From assembly GCA_963832895.1 (NCBI GenBank), contig CAWHVQ010000024.1, forward strand, positions 186,001-250,000: DNA of 64,000 nucleotides, in the 5' to 3' direction. Shown here one piece after another: positions 1-8,029 of this stretch. Source of the stretch: JAMXLO01 sp963832895. GTDB lineage: Bacteria; Pseudomonadota; Alphaproteobacteria; Acetobacterales; Acetobacteraceae. Each line of letters starts with the position of its first letter. The first letter of the stretch is position 1. A model generated the notes under the pieces. That model saw only the letters and a program-made list of their open reading frames with translations. It was not told where the DNA came from and searched no databases. The translations under genes were made by a program, and so were the position numbers.

Positions 1-136
1 CGACAATGTGCGTCCGCCAGAGCGATGCGTAGAATGGTAGTGCGGTCTCCAATCGCGCGCGGAGAACCTTGAGCCGCCGGATATAGAAGCACCGGCGCTC
101 GATAGACTGCACGGTTTCCGTGGCACGCGCAGCCAT
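1..136 (-). CDS. Possible N-terminus of a hypothetical protein, cut by the window start
   Basis: An ATG at 136 opens a reading frame of 45 codons that runs off the left edge without a stop. The peptide begins MAARATETVQSIERRC and is arginine-rich. I recognise no family and see no convincing ribosome binding site. It may be chance, since GC-rich DNA often holds open frames of this size. Bases 137-291 hold no other gene I can support. Confidence 0.3.
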   Translation of the reverse strand, partial: MAARATETVQSIERRCFYIRRLKVLRARLETALPFYASLWRTHIV

Positions 137-291
137 TGTCGTGCCGACGAGGGTCGGCTAATCCTTAGCACGCGGTCAGTGCATGCATTTGTCGCTGATC
201 CGGCAGTACCGGCGAAGGTACGTGCGTGCGCGCCTAGCTTATCCAACCCGCGAGTCAGGCGACGATTTTGACCGAACGCCCGGAGGCACTG

Positions 292-876
292 ATGTCGGAC
301 ATGCGCAGGGGTAGCAAGCATTCCTCAACCAAAGCCGTCGCCCGGAAGCTGGGTCACGAGATGCTGGAGCTCGGCCTGATATTCGCGTATCTATACGTAT
401 GCCTCGGCGCAATAATCCTCTACAAATTGACTATCCTTCGTGGTCAAGGTATCGACTACGAGCCCTATGGGTTGGCTGCCATCAAGGCATTTCTCCTGGC
501 GAAGTTCATACTCATAGGGCATGCGGCCAAGGTTGGAGACCGTTACGGGAGACGTCGTTTCATATACGTGGTGGCGTATAAGTCTTTTCTGTTTCTACTC
601 ATACTTCTGGCGCTCTCGATTATCGAAGAAGCAATTGTCGCGGTCATTCATGGCCGGCCGATCAGCGCTTCGGTCGTTGACGTGGCGGGGGGTACGCTGC
701 CTGAGACCCTCGCAGGTTGCCTGATCATGCTGTTGATCCTCATTCCGTACCTGGCGTTCAGAGAACTGAGTGAGGTTCTCGGTGAAGGCAGGCTTCGGCA
801 GATTCTGCTCGACTACCGCACCGGTTCCGCGCATGGCGGTCGCAGCAAGCCGCATGAGAGTGAGCCAGCGGGCTGA
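292..876 (+). CDS. Hypothetical multi-pass membrane protein
   Basis: This is a 194-residue protein of unknown function. Hydrophobic segments lie at about residues 24-46, 58-75, 95-120 and 140-165, so three or four membrane spans are likely. The C-terminal 30 residues are polar and probably cytoplasmic. I chose the ATG at 292 over the upstream TTG at 268 because GGAGG ends five bases before it. Base composition is less GC-rich than in the housekeeping genes further right, which fits acquired DNA. It is convergent with the DUF202 gene that follows. No family is recognised. Confidence 0.6.
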   Translation: MSDMRRGSKHSSTKAVARKLGHEMLELGLIFAYLYVCLGAIILYKLTILRGQGIDYEPYGLAAIKAFLLAKFILIGHAAKVGDRYGRRRFIYVVAYKSFLFLLILLALSIIEEAIVAVIHGRPISASVVDVAGGTLPETLAGCLIMLLILIPYLAFRELSEVLGEGRLRQILLDYRTGSAHGGRSKPHESEPAG

Positions 877-910
877 GCACGGCCGCCGTTGACCGAGCAG
901 TTTGGCCCAT

Positions 911-1378
911 TCACTCCAATGGGCCGATGTGAAAAACCATGCTGGTGACTGTGGCGATGCTTATTCCCAGAAGGATCACCGCGGTTATTAACGTAAGCGA
1001 AGGTGGGAAGGGGCTTTTCCCATGAATGAGTCCGTCTTCGGTCAATTGTCTTCGTGAGGTGCGCAGCGCAAGCATGAATTGCGCATGATAGACGATCCCA
1101 AGAACGAGCATGGTTATGCCGACCAGGACCAGCGCGACGCCGAAATGGCGACCTGCCGTGGCGTCGCCATTCAGCACCTTGCTCTCGGTGAGTTTCCGAA
1201 AAATCTGCGAGATCGTGAATCCGAAGCTGACTAGGGAAAGTGATGTGCGGATCACCGACATCAGCGTACGGTCGGCACTCATACGCGTGCGCTGCACCGC
1301 CAGGCCGGTGTTCCGCGAGGCCAATTCGAACGAGATCGAACTCGGGGGTGATTTTGAGGTTACGCGTTCATCGCTCAT
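911..1378 (-). CDS. DUF202 (YidH-type) small membrane protein
   Basis: This 155-residue protein carries the DUF202 signature near residues 28-60: an RTxxSADRTLMS segment followed by a hydrophobic stretch ending in FTISQIFRKL. Two further membrane spans lie at about residues 80-100 and 130-150. YidH-like proteins are inner-membrane proteins of unknown function. The gene is on the minus strand, 36 bases downstream of another membrane-protein gene (start 1921), so the two may be co-transcribed. The family call is firm; no role can be assigned. Confidence 0.75.
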   Translation of the reverse strand: MSDERVTSKSPPSSISFELASRNTGLAVQRTRMSADRTLMSVIRTSLSLVSFGFTISQIFRKLTESKVLNGDATAGRHFGVALVLVGITMLVLGIVYHAQFMLALRTSRRQLTEDGLIHGKSPFPPSLTLITAVILLGISIATVTSMVFHIGPLE

Positions 1379-1414
1379 GACGACGTCTCTGCTAAAGGCG
1401 GCATGAACAGAACC

Positions 1415-1921
1415 TCACCGGACGCTGTCCGTCGTGGCCTCGCTGATGAACCGGCGTGCTATTCGCGACATCGGTCCGCGCAGCAGCACATAGGGAAGAA
1501 ACGCTAGCGTGAGTGCGACGATCACTGATTCGGCCGGGAAGAACATCTTAAGCACCAGTAACTGATAGATGGAGTCCATCACAAGCCCCAACAGGATGAT
1601 CCGGGCGGTGGAAATCAGGCCCTCGTACAGACGCGCTCCTCGGTCCGCCTCATTTGTCAGAAGCGTCCAGAAATACGGCGGACGGCCCGTCCGCACATCC
1701 TTGATGCCGTCAAGCAGCGCGGCAATCGTCGCCATCGCAGGCTGGAGAATGAAGCGAAATGCCATTGGCCCGCCCGGGCGAGCAAGGATGTTCTGCCCGA
1801 TACGCTGAAGCTCTTGCGCCGAGACGCCGTACCGAACCACGCCAACGATGATCAGGCCGACCAGCAGCAAGACAGTCAGACGCACCAGCAGGACCTGAGT
1901 CCTCGTTGCGATCTCGGTCAT
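1415..1921 (-). CDS. Hypothetical membrane protein
   Basis: This 168-residue protein (from the ATG at 1921; a TTG at 1951 would add ten residues) has a strong N-terminal membrane span at about residues 12-32, a hydrophobic segment at 50-65 and two more near 100-145. A charged segment (KDVRTGRPPYFW) lies between them. The layout recalls small membrane proteins found beside DUF202 genes, but I recognise no family. It probably shares a transcript with the DUF202 gene downstream. Confidence 0.55.
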   Translation of the reverse strand: MTEIATRTQVLLVRLTVLLLVGLIIVGVVRYGVSAQELQRIGQNILARPGGPMAFRFILQPAMATIAALLDGIKDVRTGRPPYFWTLLTNEADRGARLYEGLISTARIILLGLVMDSIYQLLVLKMFFPAESVIVALTLAFLPYVLLRGPMSRIARRFISEATTDSVR

Positions 1922-2024
1922 AGCGCCAGTTGCTTCGTATCCGCGCTGCAATCGTTCGGCGCGCGCAGGAGAGGGCGCCCGCCCTCGGCCGGCGCGCGAC
2001 CGGCCGAAGGTGGGCGCAGCACCG

Positions 2025-3575
2025 TCAATCTCCTTGTGGCGCCGCCAGTTTCTCCATCACCTGATCGATGGTGAAGCTCGCTGCCTTCTGCCGCGGCGGA
2101 TACTCCCTGAACGTCGCCAGGAATTCGCCCACCAGAGCCTGCGCCGGAACGAACAGGAATACGTGGTCGATTATCCAGTCGTAATAGGTATTCGAGGTGA
2201 CATCGGCGTGTTCGAATGGATCGGTTCGCAAGTTGAAGAGCTTCGGCACCCGCAGATGGATAAATGGCTCGGCCCAGACCCGAAGAGTGCCTTCGCAGCG
2301 CTGCTCGATAAACACGATCTTCCAGTTGTCATAGCGCAGTGCCAGCAAATCGCCGTCATCGGAAAAGTAGAAGAAGCATGGACGCGGTCCGCGACTCTGC
2401 TGCCCGGTCAGGTAGGGCAGGAAGTTGAAGCCATCGATATGCACCTTGTAGGTGCGCTCGCCGACGGCGTAGCCGGATTTCAGCCGGTCCATGACATCGG
2501 GCATGCCGGCGGCGGCGAGGAACGTCGGCAACCAGTCGTGATGGCTGAGGATTTCGTTGCACACGCTGCCCGCGGCAATCTTGCCCGGCCAACGCGCCAG
2601 GCACGGCACGCGGAACGCGCCTTCCCAGTTGGTGTTCTTTTCGCTGCGGAACGGCGTCGTCGCGCCATCCGGCCAGCTATTCGCGTGCGGACCGTTGTCG
2701 GTGCCGTATAGCACGATCGTGTCGTCTGCGAGGCCAAGCTCATCGAGCTTCGCGAGTACCGTGCCAACGTTGCGGTCGTGGTCGATCATGACGTCATGGT
2801 ACTCGCTCTGCCACCGCCCCGACTGGCCGACGCTTTCCGACTTCGGATGGGTGCGCAAATGCATGTGGGTGAAGTTCACCCAGATGAAGAACGGCTTACC
2901 GGCCTGGTGCTGCCGCTGGATGAAATCCACCGACCGCGACGCGATGTCGTCGTCGATCGTTTCCATCCGCTTCTTGGTCAGCGGACCGGTATCCTTGATG
3001 ACCTGCTTGCCGACGCGCCCATACTGTGGATCGACGGTCGCGTCGTCGACATCGCTCGCCCTGCAGTCCATCACGCCGCGCGGGCCGAAACGCTTCCTGA
3101 AGTTCGGGAAGTCGGACTCCTTGGGGTAGTCCGGCAGTTCCGGCTCCTCCTCAGCGTTCAGGTGATAGAGATTGCCGTAGAACTCGTCGAAGCCGTGCAC
3201 CGTGGGCAGGAACTCGTTGCGATCGCCTAGATGATTCTTGCCGAACTGACCGGTCGCATAGCCCAGCGGCTTGAGCAGCGTTGCGATGGAGGGATCTTCG
3301 GCCTGCAGCCCGAGCGTGGCGCCCGGCAGTCCGACCTTCGACAGCCCGGTGCGAAACACGCTCTGCCCGGTGATGAAGGAGGAGCGCCCCGCGGTACAAC
3401 TCTGCTCGCCGTAGCAGTCGGTGAACAGCATGCCCTCGTTCGCGATACGATCGATATTGGGCGTGCGGTAGCCCATCAACCCTCGCGAGTAACACGACAG
3501 GTTCGTCATGCCGATATCGTCGCCCCAGACGACGACGATGTTCGGCTGCTTCGGCTTCGGTGTACTTTGACTCAT
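2025..3575 (-). CDS. Cysteine-type sulfatase (arylsulfatase family)
   Basis: This 516-residue type I sulfatase would hydrolyse a sulfate ester. The N-terminus has the metal-binding Asp pair (WGDD, residues 17-20). The C-x-A-x-R signature is at residues 60-64 (CTAGR); Cys60 must be oxidised to formylglycine for activity. The conserved GYATGQFGKNHLG block follows near residue 107. There is no signal peptide, so it is probably cytoplasmic. Its ATG overlaps by ATGA the stop codon of a truncated formylglycine-generating-enzyme gene, so the two were once a coupled operon. Activity now depends on a maturase elsewhere in the genome. The natural substrate is unknown. Confidence 0.9.
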   Translation of the reverse strand: MSQSTPKPKQPNIVVVWGDDIGMTNLSCYSRGLMGYRTPNIDRIANEGMLFTDCYGEQSCTAGRSSFITGQSVFRTGLSKVGLPGATLGLQAEDPSIATLLKPLGYATGQFGKNHLGDRNEFLPTVHGFDEFYGNLYHLNAEEEPELPDYPKESDFPNFRKRFGPRGVMDCRASDVDDATVDPQYGRVGKQVIKDTGPLTKKRMETIDDDIASRSVDFIQRQHQAGKPFFIWVNFTHMHLRTHPKSESVGQSGRWQSEYHDVMIDHDRNVGTVLAKLDELGLADDTIVLYGTDNGPHANSWPDGATTPFRSEKNTNWEGAFRVPCLARWPGKIAAGSVCNEILSHHDWLPTFLAAAGMPDVMDRLKSGYAVGERTYKVHIDGFNFLPYLTGQQSRGPRPCFFYFSDDGDLLALRYDNWKIVFIEQRCEGTLRVWAEPFIHLRVPKLFNLRTDPFEHADVTSNTYYDWIIDHVFLFVPAQALVGEFLATFREYPPRQKAASFTIDQVMEKLAAPQGD

Positions 3576-3739
3576 GGTGTGCTGGTCTCCTCAGTTTGTC
3601 TTGCCCGCACGATGCAGCGAAAGCCGATATGGCTTATCGCGCTATCGATCATCTGCGGCTGCCGTGCTGCGGGGCGGTAATGGCGGCAGTTGTTCGGCGC
3701 GCACAGGAAGGAACCGCCCTTGACGACCTTGCGCGGGAT
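3572..3739 (-). pseudogene. C-terminal remnant of a formylglycine-generating enzyme (SUMF1 family)
   Basis: The last 55 codons before the sulfatase start encode the C-terminus of a formylglycine-generating enzyme. The peptide has RKVVKGGSFLCAPNNC, then HYRPAAR, then IGFRC just before the stop. The two active-site cysteines, five residues apart in SUMF1-type enzymes, are both kept (C-APNN-C). Everything N-terminal of about residue IPRK is missing: the frame stays open upstream to 4324, but that sequence bears no likeness to the family. The normal protein is around 300 residues, so this is a fragment of under a fifth of it. The stop overlaps the sulfatase ATG. Confidence 0.8.
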
Positions 3740-4405
3740 GCTAATCGACACACAGCAGGATTCCCCTCCGGTACAGTCTGGGCCGATGCCACATTGCCCG
3801 CGGCGGCGATCGCAAGCGAGTTGGCGGCGATCACCTGAGTGGAATGTGGTCCTCTCGCGTCCACAGCCGCTCGCCGGCCGCCGAACATTTGGCATGCGTA
3901 CGGCTGCTTCACGCTGACGATTTTCTCGTACGAGATCGCCGCGCACAACTATGCAGTTTCCCCCAAGCCTCAGCTTCGTCCGGAGATGGGCGCCCGAGGA
4001 CGAGGAGCGACCAGGATCGTTGACGGCCCTTCGCCAAACAAGTTTTGTATTCAACCAAGAAGCTTCCGAAGTTCCATAACGCAAACCACGCGCCGGATGT
4101 AAGTGAAGCAAGGCGATGGCGAAGCCTATGCTCCCACCGATGATCTGGGCCTGCAATGGATGGTTGTCCTGCAGTGTCACGCTGATGTCGTAAGCGCGCT
4201 CAGATCGTCCGAGTTGGGCGCCGCCTGCACGCCCTCTGATGTGATGACCGTGACGGTGCCAAGAGGATGCGCGCGCATGTGTCGTGGCCTTACCTGTTGC
4301 GCAGGAGCGGTCGGGTCGCACCATGGCGGCGTTGTGAGCGCTGACAACCTGCGAGGTGAGCCGCCGTCCGGCGGGTAGCTGTTGAGGAGGGGTTCGGCGC
4401 GGTTA
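3740..4405. other. Stretch without a recognisable gene between the FGE remnant and tRNA-Phe
   Basis: About 660 bases hold several overlapping open frames on both strands, none with a recognisable domain, a good ribosome binding site or typical codon use. It abuts the 3' end of tRNA-Phe and replaces the N-terminal part of the maturase gene, so it is probably a recombination scar or decayed DNA. I found no transposase, inverted terminal repeats or copy of the tRNA 3' end here. Confidence 0.5.
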
Positions 4406-4478
4406 TGCCCAGGGGCGGAATCGAACCACCGACACTGCGATTTTCAGTCGCATGCTCTACCAACTGAGCTACCTGGGC
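4406..4478 (-). tRNA. tRNA-Phe (GAA)
   Basis: The minus strand reads as a complete 73-nt cloverleaf. The 7-bp acceptor stem is GCCCAGG/CCTGGGC, the D arm is GCTC...GAGC, the anticodon stem is TGCGA/TCGCA around loop CTGAAAA (anticodon GAA), and the T arm is GGTGG-TTCGATT-CCGCC. The discriminator base is A and CCA is not encoded. It follows yacG on the same strand, a common alphaproteobacterial order. Confidence 0.97.
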
Positions 4479-4515
4479 ACCAAGTCGCTGCCCATAGCTC
4501 ATGCCATGGAGGCGA

Positions 4516-4701
4516 TCAAGCCGACTCGTCCGGCGGCTCCTCGTCCGTGTCATTCTGTGTCGCCGGTATCCGATACTGTCCGGTGAGCCAGCGCCCCAGA
4601 TCGACATCCGCGCACCGACGGCTGCAGAACGGCAGCACTTCGCCCACCGTGGGCCTGCCGCAGATCGGACACGACGGGACAGATCGTCTGGGCTCAGTCA
4701 T
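4516..4701 (-). CDS. yacG: YacG, zinc-binding DNA gyrase inhibitor
   Basis: This 61-residue protein has the YacG zinc finger: CPICG near residue 11 and FCSRRCADVDLGRWL near residue 26, with four cysteines as metal ligands. In E. coli YacG binds GyrB and blocks DNA binding by gyrase. The C-terminal tail is acidic (DTDEEPPDES). I took the ATG at 4701, which overlaps the last codons of the RNase E/G gene by eight bases; a TTG at 4713 is less likely. It is the last protein gene of the infA-maf-rng-yacG run. Confidence 0.9.
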   Translation of the reverse strand: MTEPRRSVPSCPICGRPTVGEVLPFCSRRCADVDLGRWLTGQYRIPATQNDTDEEPPDESA

Positions 4702-5785
4702 GCTGTGTCTCAAGTACCCACCCGGTTGAGGGGAGGGTGGGATCCGACCTCACAATCAAGCCACGCCCGACGCGACGCGCAAGATCCGGCAGAGCTTCGG
4801 CGTCACCTTGCAGCGCTGCCACGATGGCGGGCGACGTACGCAGCACCGGCATCCGCTGCGGCTGCGACGCCACCTCTGCCGCAATTCGACGAAGCGCCGC
4901 CAACCCCGCGGCATGTGGACCGGCGAGCAGCTCGTGCAATGGCGGATGCACGCGTCGCCGGACGATTTCGGCCAAACCGAGCGCAGTGAAGCCGAGCAGC
5001 CGCGGACGCAGCGGGTCCTCCGCCAGCGCGGCGTGCAGGCTGGGCGCGAGCACGCGTCGCCGGGTGGCCGTCAGCCCGGCAAAGTCCACCAGGATCGCAC
5101 CCGACAGGTTGCGCAGCCGGATTTCCCGCGCCAGCCCAGGGAGCACCGCCAGGTTCGCCGCCCGATGCAGGGCCGCCTTGCCTTGCCGCCCGGCCATCGC
5201 ACCGCCCGCGTCAACGTCGATCGCCACCAATGCCGGCGTGGGATGAATGTGCAGTCTGGCGCCCCCGGGGAGGTCGACGTCTGGTTGCGCCAGCCCCTGC
5301 ACCTGTTCCTCGACGCTATCATCGAAGGTCCGCGCCACGACTTGCACGCGGTCGCCGAGCGACGGCTTCAATCTGGCGGCCAGTGCGCTGTCGTCGACCT
5401 CCACGGGAGCATCCGCGTGGTATCGAGCAAATTCCAGCAACGCTCCGGGACCGACCCGTGGGGGCACTTCGTCCGGACTCAGACGAGCCGTCAGGCGGGG
5501 ACCCTTACCGCCTTGGGCTGCACGGGTGACGCGGACCGACACGAAATCGCCCTCACGCAGACCCGCGCCACCTTCGCTGTCGGGCAGAAACCCCTCGGCG
5601 CCGTTCAACGCCAAAAAACTCCCCGCCATCGCTGGCACCCGGGAGATCACCCGGCCGCGGTGAATATCGCCAACACCGTCCGCTGCGCCAGGTCGCCAGA
5701 TCGCATAGTCCAGCATCGTCTCGCCGCGCAGCACGGCTACGCGGACCTCGCCGGGGCTGGACGCAGCCACAATGCGCGGCGTCAC
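4694..5785 (-). CDS. rng: Short ribonuclease E/G-type endoribonuclease
   Basis: This 363-residue protein of the RNase E/G family would cleave single-stranded RNA in rRNA and mRNA processing. The N-terminal half has the S1-like segment (GVGDIHRGRVISRV; AEGFLPDSE). The catalytic half has the two magnesium-aspartate blocks, VAIDVDAGG and ILVDFAGL. The zinc-link CPxC motif and the C-terminal scaffold of E. coli RNase E are absent, so it is shorter than E. coli RNase G (489 residues). The GTG at 5785 is chosen because it overlaps the maf stop as GTGA. It is translationally coupled to maf and overlaps yacG. Confidence 0.85.
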   Translation of the reverse strand: MTPRIVAASSPGEVRVAVLRGETMLDYAIWRPGAADGVGDIHRGRVISRVPAMAGSFLALNGAEGFLPDSEGGAGLREGDFVSVRVTRAAQGGKGPRLTARLSPDEVPPRVGPGALLEFARYHADAPVEVDDSALAARLKPSLGDRVQVVARTFDDSVEEQVQGLAQPDVDLPGGARLHIHPTPALVAIDVDAGGAMAGRQGKAALHRAANLAVLPGLAREIRLRNLSGAILVDFAGLTATRRRVLAPSLHAALAEDPLRPRLLGFTALGLAEIVRRRVHPPLHELLAGPHAAGLAALRRIAAEVASQPQRMPVLRTSPAIVAALQGDAEALPDLARRVGRGLIVRSDPTLPSTGWVLETQHD

Positions 5786-6357
5786 GGCAGCGGCCAGCCA
5801 AGCCCGCGGAGAAGCTGTGCCGTCTCGAACAGCGGCAGGCCAACGACGTTGGAGTAGCTGCCGGACAGGAAACGGATGAATGCCGCGGCACGTCCCTGGA
5901 TGGCATAGCCACCCGCCTTGCCGCGCCACTCGCCACAGGCAAGGTACGCAACGATCTGCCGCTCGCCCAGCCGCGCGAAGCCGACAACGCTCTGCGCGAG
6001 CCGCTCGCCGCGACGCCCATCCGGTGCAATCAGCACGACCGCGGTCATTACACGGTGGCGTCGGCCGGACAGCAGCGCCAGGCATCTCCTGGCATCCGCC
6101 TCGGTCTCGGCCTTGGGCAAAATCCGACGGCCCGCTGCAACCACGGTGTCGGCGGCCAGCACGTAACATCCAGCCACGCCAGCCGACGCCGCCTTCGCGT
6201 GTGCCAGGCGCAACGCGTGCTGTCGCGGCTGTTCGTCACGCAGTGGAGATTCGTCGATGTCGGTGGGTGTCACACTATCCGGCACAATGTCGATCTGCGC
6301 CAACAATGCGAGACGCCGAGGGCTGGCGGAGGCCAGAACCAGCGTGGGCGCCGTCAC
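5782..6357 (-). CDS. maf: Maf family nucleoside-triphosphate pyrophosphatase
   Basis: This 191-residue protein has the Maf N-terminal motif LVLASASPRR, the DESPL segment and the conserved AADTVV block. It also has the C-terminal GGYAIQGRAAAFI segment, which forms the active site. Maf proteins hydrolyse non-canonical or excess nucleotides such as dTTP, UTP or modified bases; the substrate here cannot be told from sequence alone. The GTG at 6357 overlaps the infA stop as GTGA, and the stop overlaps the rng GTG in the same way. infA, maf and rng therefore form a coupled operon. Confidence 0.92.
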   Translation of the reverse strand: MTAPTLVLASASPRRLALLAQIDIVPDSVTPTDIDESPLRDEQPRQHALRLAHAKAASAGVAGCYVLAADTVVAAGRRILPKAETEADARRCLALLSGRRHRVMTAVVLIAPDGRRGERLAQSVVGFARLGERQIVAYLACGEWRGKAGGYAIQGRAAAFIRFLSGSYSNVVGLPLFETAQLLRGLGWPLP

Positions 6358-6572
6358 TTGAAGCGGAAGGTGATCCGGCCCTTGCTCAAATCGTAGGGTG
6401 TCATTTCGACGTTCACCCGGTCCCCGGCGAGCACGCGAATACAATTCTTGCGCATCTTGCCCGAGGTATGGGCGAGGATGGTGTGCTCGTTGTCGAGCTT
6501 TACGCGGAACATGGCATTGGGCAGCAGCTCCATCACCGTTCCGCTAAATTCGATCATGTCCTCTTTCGACAT
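6354..6572 (-). CDS. infA: Translation initiation factor IF-1
   Basis: This 72-residue protein is a textbook IF-1: an S1/OB-fold domain with start MSKEDMIEFSGTV, centre LAHTSGKMRKNCIRVL and end DLSKGRITFRFK. IF-1 binds the ribosomal A site of the 30S subunit during initiation. It leads the coupled infA-maf-rng-yacG run and lies 161 bases downstream of hisD on the same strand. In many other alphaproteobacteria the UPF0262 gene lies between hisD and infA; here that gene is at 31.8 kb. Confidence 0.97.
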   Translation of the reverse strand: MSKEDMIEFSGTVMELLPNAMFRVKLDNEHTILAHTSGKMRKNCIRVLAGDRVNVEMTPYDLSKGRITFRFK

Positions 6573-6680
6573 CCGACCTCATGAAAAAGCTTGATTTCGT
6601 CGCGGAACATGAGCGCGGGGCTGTGCGAGGTCAAGCGTCCGGCCAAGGGGCGCTGCCCATTGGAACCAAACGATTGGATT

Positions 6681-6727
6681 GCAAAGGCTGCGCCTTTGCT
6701 GGGGGGTCCAGGGGGCAAAGCCCCTGG
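6681..6727. repeat. Two adjacent GC-rich hairpins in the hisD-infA gap
   Basis: A perfect 8-bp stem with a 3-base loop (GCAAAGGC-TGC-GCCTTTGC) lies at 6681-6699. A second stem (CCAGGGG...CCCCTGG, one bulge, AAA loop) lies at 6708-6727. Read on the minus strand they follow hisD closely. They could slow or end transcription, but there is no T run. The motifs look like a dispersed intergenic repeat; no second copy was seen in this window. Confidence 0.5.
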
Positions 6728-6733
6728 CGGGCA

Positions 6734-8029
6734 TCAGGGGAGCGCCCTGATCCTCAGCGCGATGCTAAGGGCATGCGCGTTGAGCCCCTCGGCCTCGGCC
6801 AGCGCAATCGCCGCAGGGCCCACGTGCGCCAGCGACGTGGCATCCGCCGCAACCCAGGTGGTGCGCTTGAGAAAGTCGAACACCGACAATCCTGAGGCGA
6901 ATCGAGCGGTGCGCCCGGTCGGGAGAACATGGTTCGGACCGGCAACATAATCGCCGACCGCTTCGGGGCAGAAGGCGCCAAGAAACACTGCGCCGGCATG
7001 GCGGATGCGGGAGAACACTGGTGCGGGATCGCACAGCATCAGTTGCAGGTGCTCGGGTGCCAGGCGGTTGACCAGAATGATCGCTTCGGCCCAGTCGCGC
7101 ACCACAATGATGGCGCCATGCGCCTGCCAGCTCGCTCCGGCAATGGCGGAGCGCGGCAGCGTCGTCAGTTCCTGCATGACGCAAGTGGCGACACGATCGG
7201 CAAAAGTATCGTCGTCGGTGATCAGGACGGCCTGTGCCGCTTCGTCGTGCTCGGCCTGAGCCAGCAGATCGACAGCGATGCAGCGCGGATCGTTCGCGGC
7301 ATCGGCAAGCACGACAACCTCCGACGGACCTGCGATCGCGTCGATGCCAACGCGCCCGAACACCTGCCGCTTCGCTTCGGCCACGTAAGCATTCCCCGGC
7401 CCGACGATGCGATCGACCCGCGCGATGCTGGCAGTGCCCAAAGCCAGCGCCGCGATCGCCTGCGCGCCGCCGATCCGATAGATCTCCGCCACGCCGGCGC
7501 GCCGCGCAGCAGCCAGTACCAGCGGGTTCAGCACACCGTCCGGTGTGGGCACGCACATCGCGATGCGCGGCACGCCGGCGACGCGCGCCGGGATCGCATT
7601 CATCAACACGGAGGAGGGATACGCGGCCTTGCCACCCGGCACGTAAAGGCCGACCGCATCAAGCGGCGTCCAGCGCATGCCAAGGGTAAGGCCGGCTGAG
7701 TCGCTGGTCTGCAGATCGGCAGGCACCTGCAGGCGGTGAAATGCCTCGATGCGCGTTGCCGCGAGATCCAGCGCCGCCGTCAACTCTGCCGGAGTACCGG
7801 CGACGGCGGCGTCGATCTCTTCCGCGGCGATCCGCAGCCGATCGGGCGCCAGCGTCAGGCGATCGAAACGCTCCGTGAAGCGCAGCAGTGCCGCATCGCC
7901 CTCGGCCCGCACGGCCGAGATGATCGATGCCACCGCCTGATCGACGCTTTCCGTGGTATCTCGCGCCTGCTCCAGCAGATCGGTGAACGCGGTTTCGAAC
8001 CCCGGATCGGCGGTCGAGAGCCGTATCAT
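6734..8029 (-). CDS. hisD: Histidinol dehydrogenase
   Basis: This 431-residue enzyme carries out the last two steps of histidine synthesis, oxidising L-histidinol to L-histidine with two NAD+. The family's conserved blocks are clear: VPGGKAAYPSSVLMN near residue 128, the RVDRIVGPGNAYVAEAK block, the zinc-site LLAQAEHDE segment, and the NRLAPEHLQL segment with the catalytic Glu-His pair. Length is normal. The ATG overlaps the hisG stop as ATGA, so hisG and hisD are coupled. Confidence 0.97.
   Translation of the reverse strand: MIRLSTADPGFETAFTDLLEQARDTTESVDQAVASIISAVRAEGDAALLRFTERFDRLTLAPDRLRIAAEEIDAAVAGTPAELTAALDLAATRIEAFHRLQVPADLQTSDSAGLTLGMRWTPLDAVGLYVPGGKAAYPSSVLMNAIPARVAGVPRIAMCVPTPDGVLNPLVLAAARRAGVAEIYRIGGAQAIAALALGTASIARVDRIVGPGNAYVAEAKRQVFGRVGIDAIAGPSEVVVLADAANDPRCIAVDLLAQAEHDEAAQAVLITDDDTFADRVATCVMQELTTLPRSAIAGASWQAHGAIIVVRDWAEAIILVNRLAPEHLQLMLCDPAPVFSRIRHAGAVFLGAFCPEAVGDYVAGPNHVLPTGRTARFASGLSVFDFLKRTTWVAADATSLAHVGPAAIALAEAEGLNAHALSIALRIRALP

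Noticed and set aside
3740..4324. A 250-residue protein extending the maturase remnant upstream
   Set aside because: Only the last 55 residues resemble the family; the rest has no likeness to anything and irregular composition, so I treat the locus as a pseudogene fragment.
1..4405. A direct repeat of the tRNA-Phe 3' end marking an integrated island
   Set aside because: I looked for the acceptor and T-arm sequence in the left stretch and did not find it.
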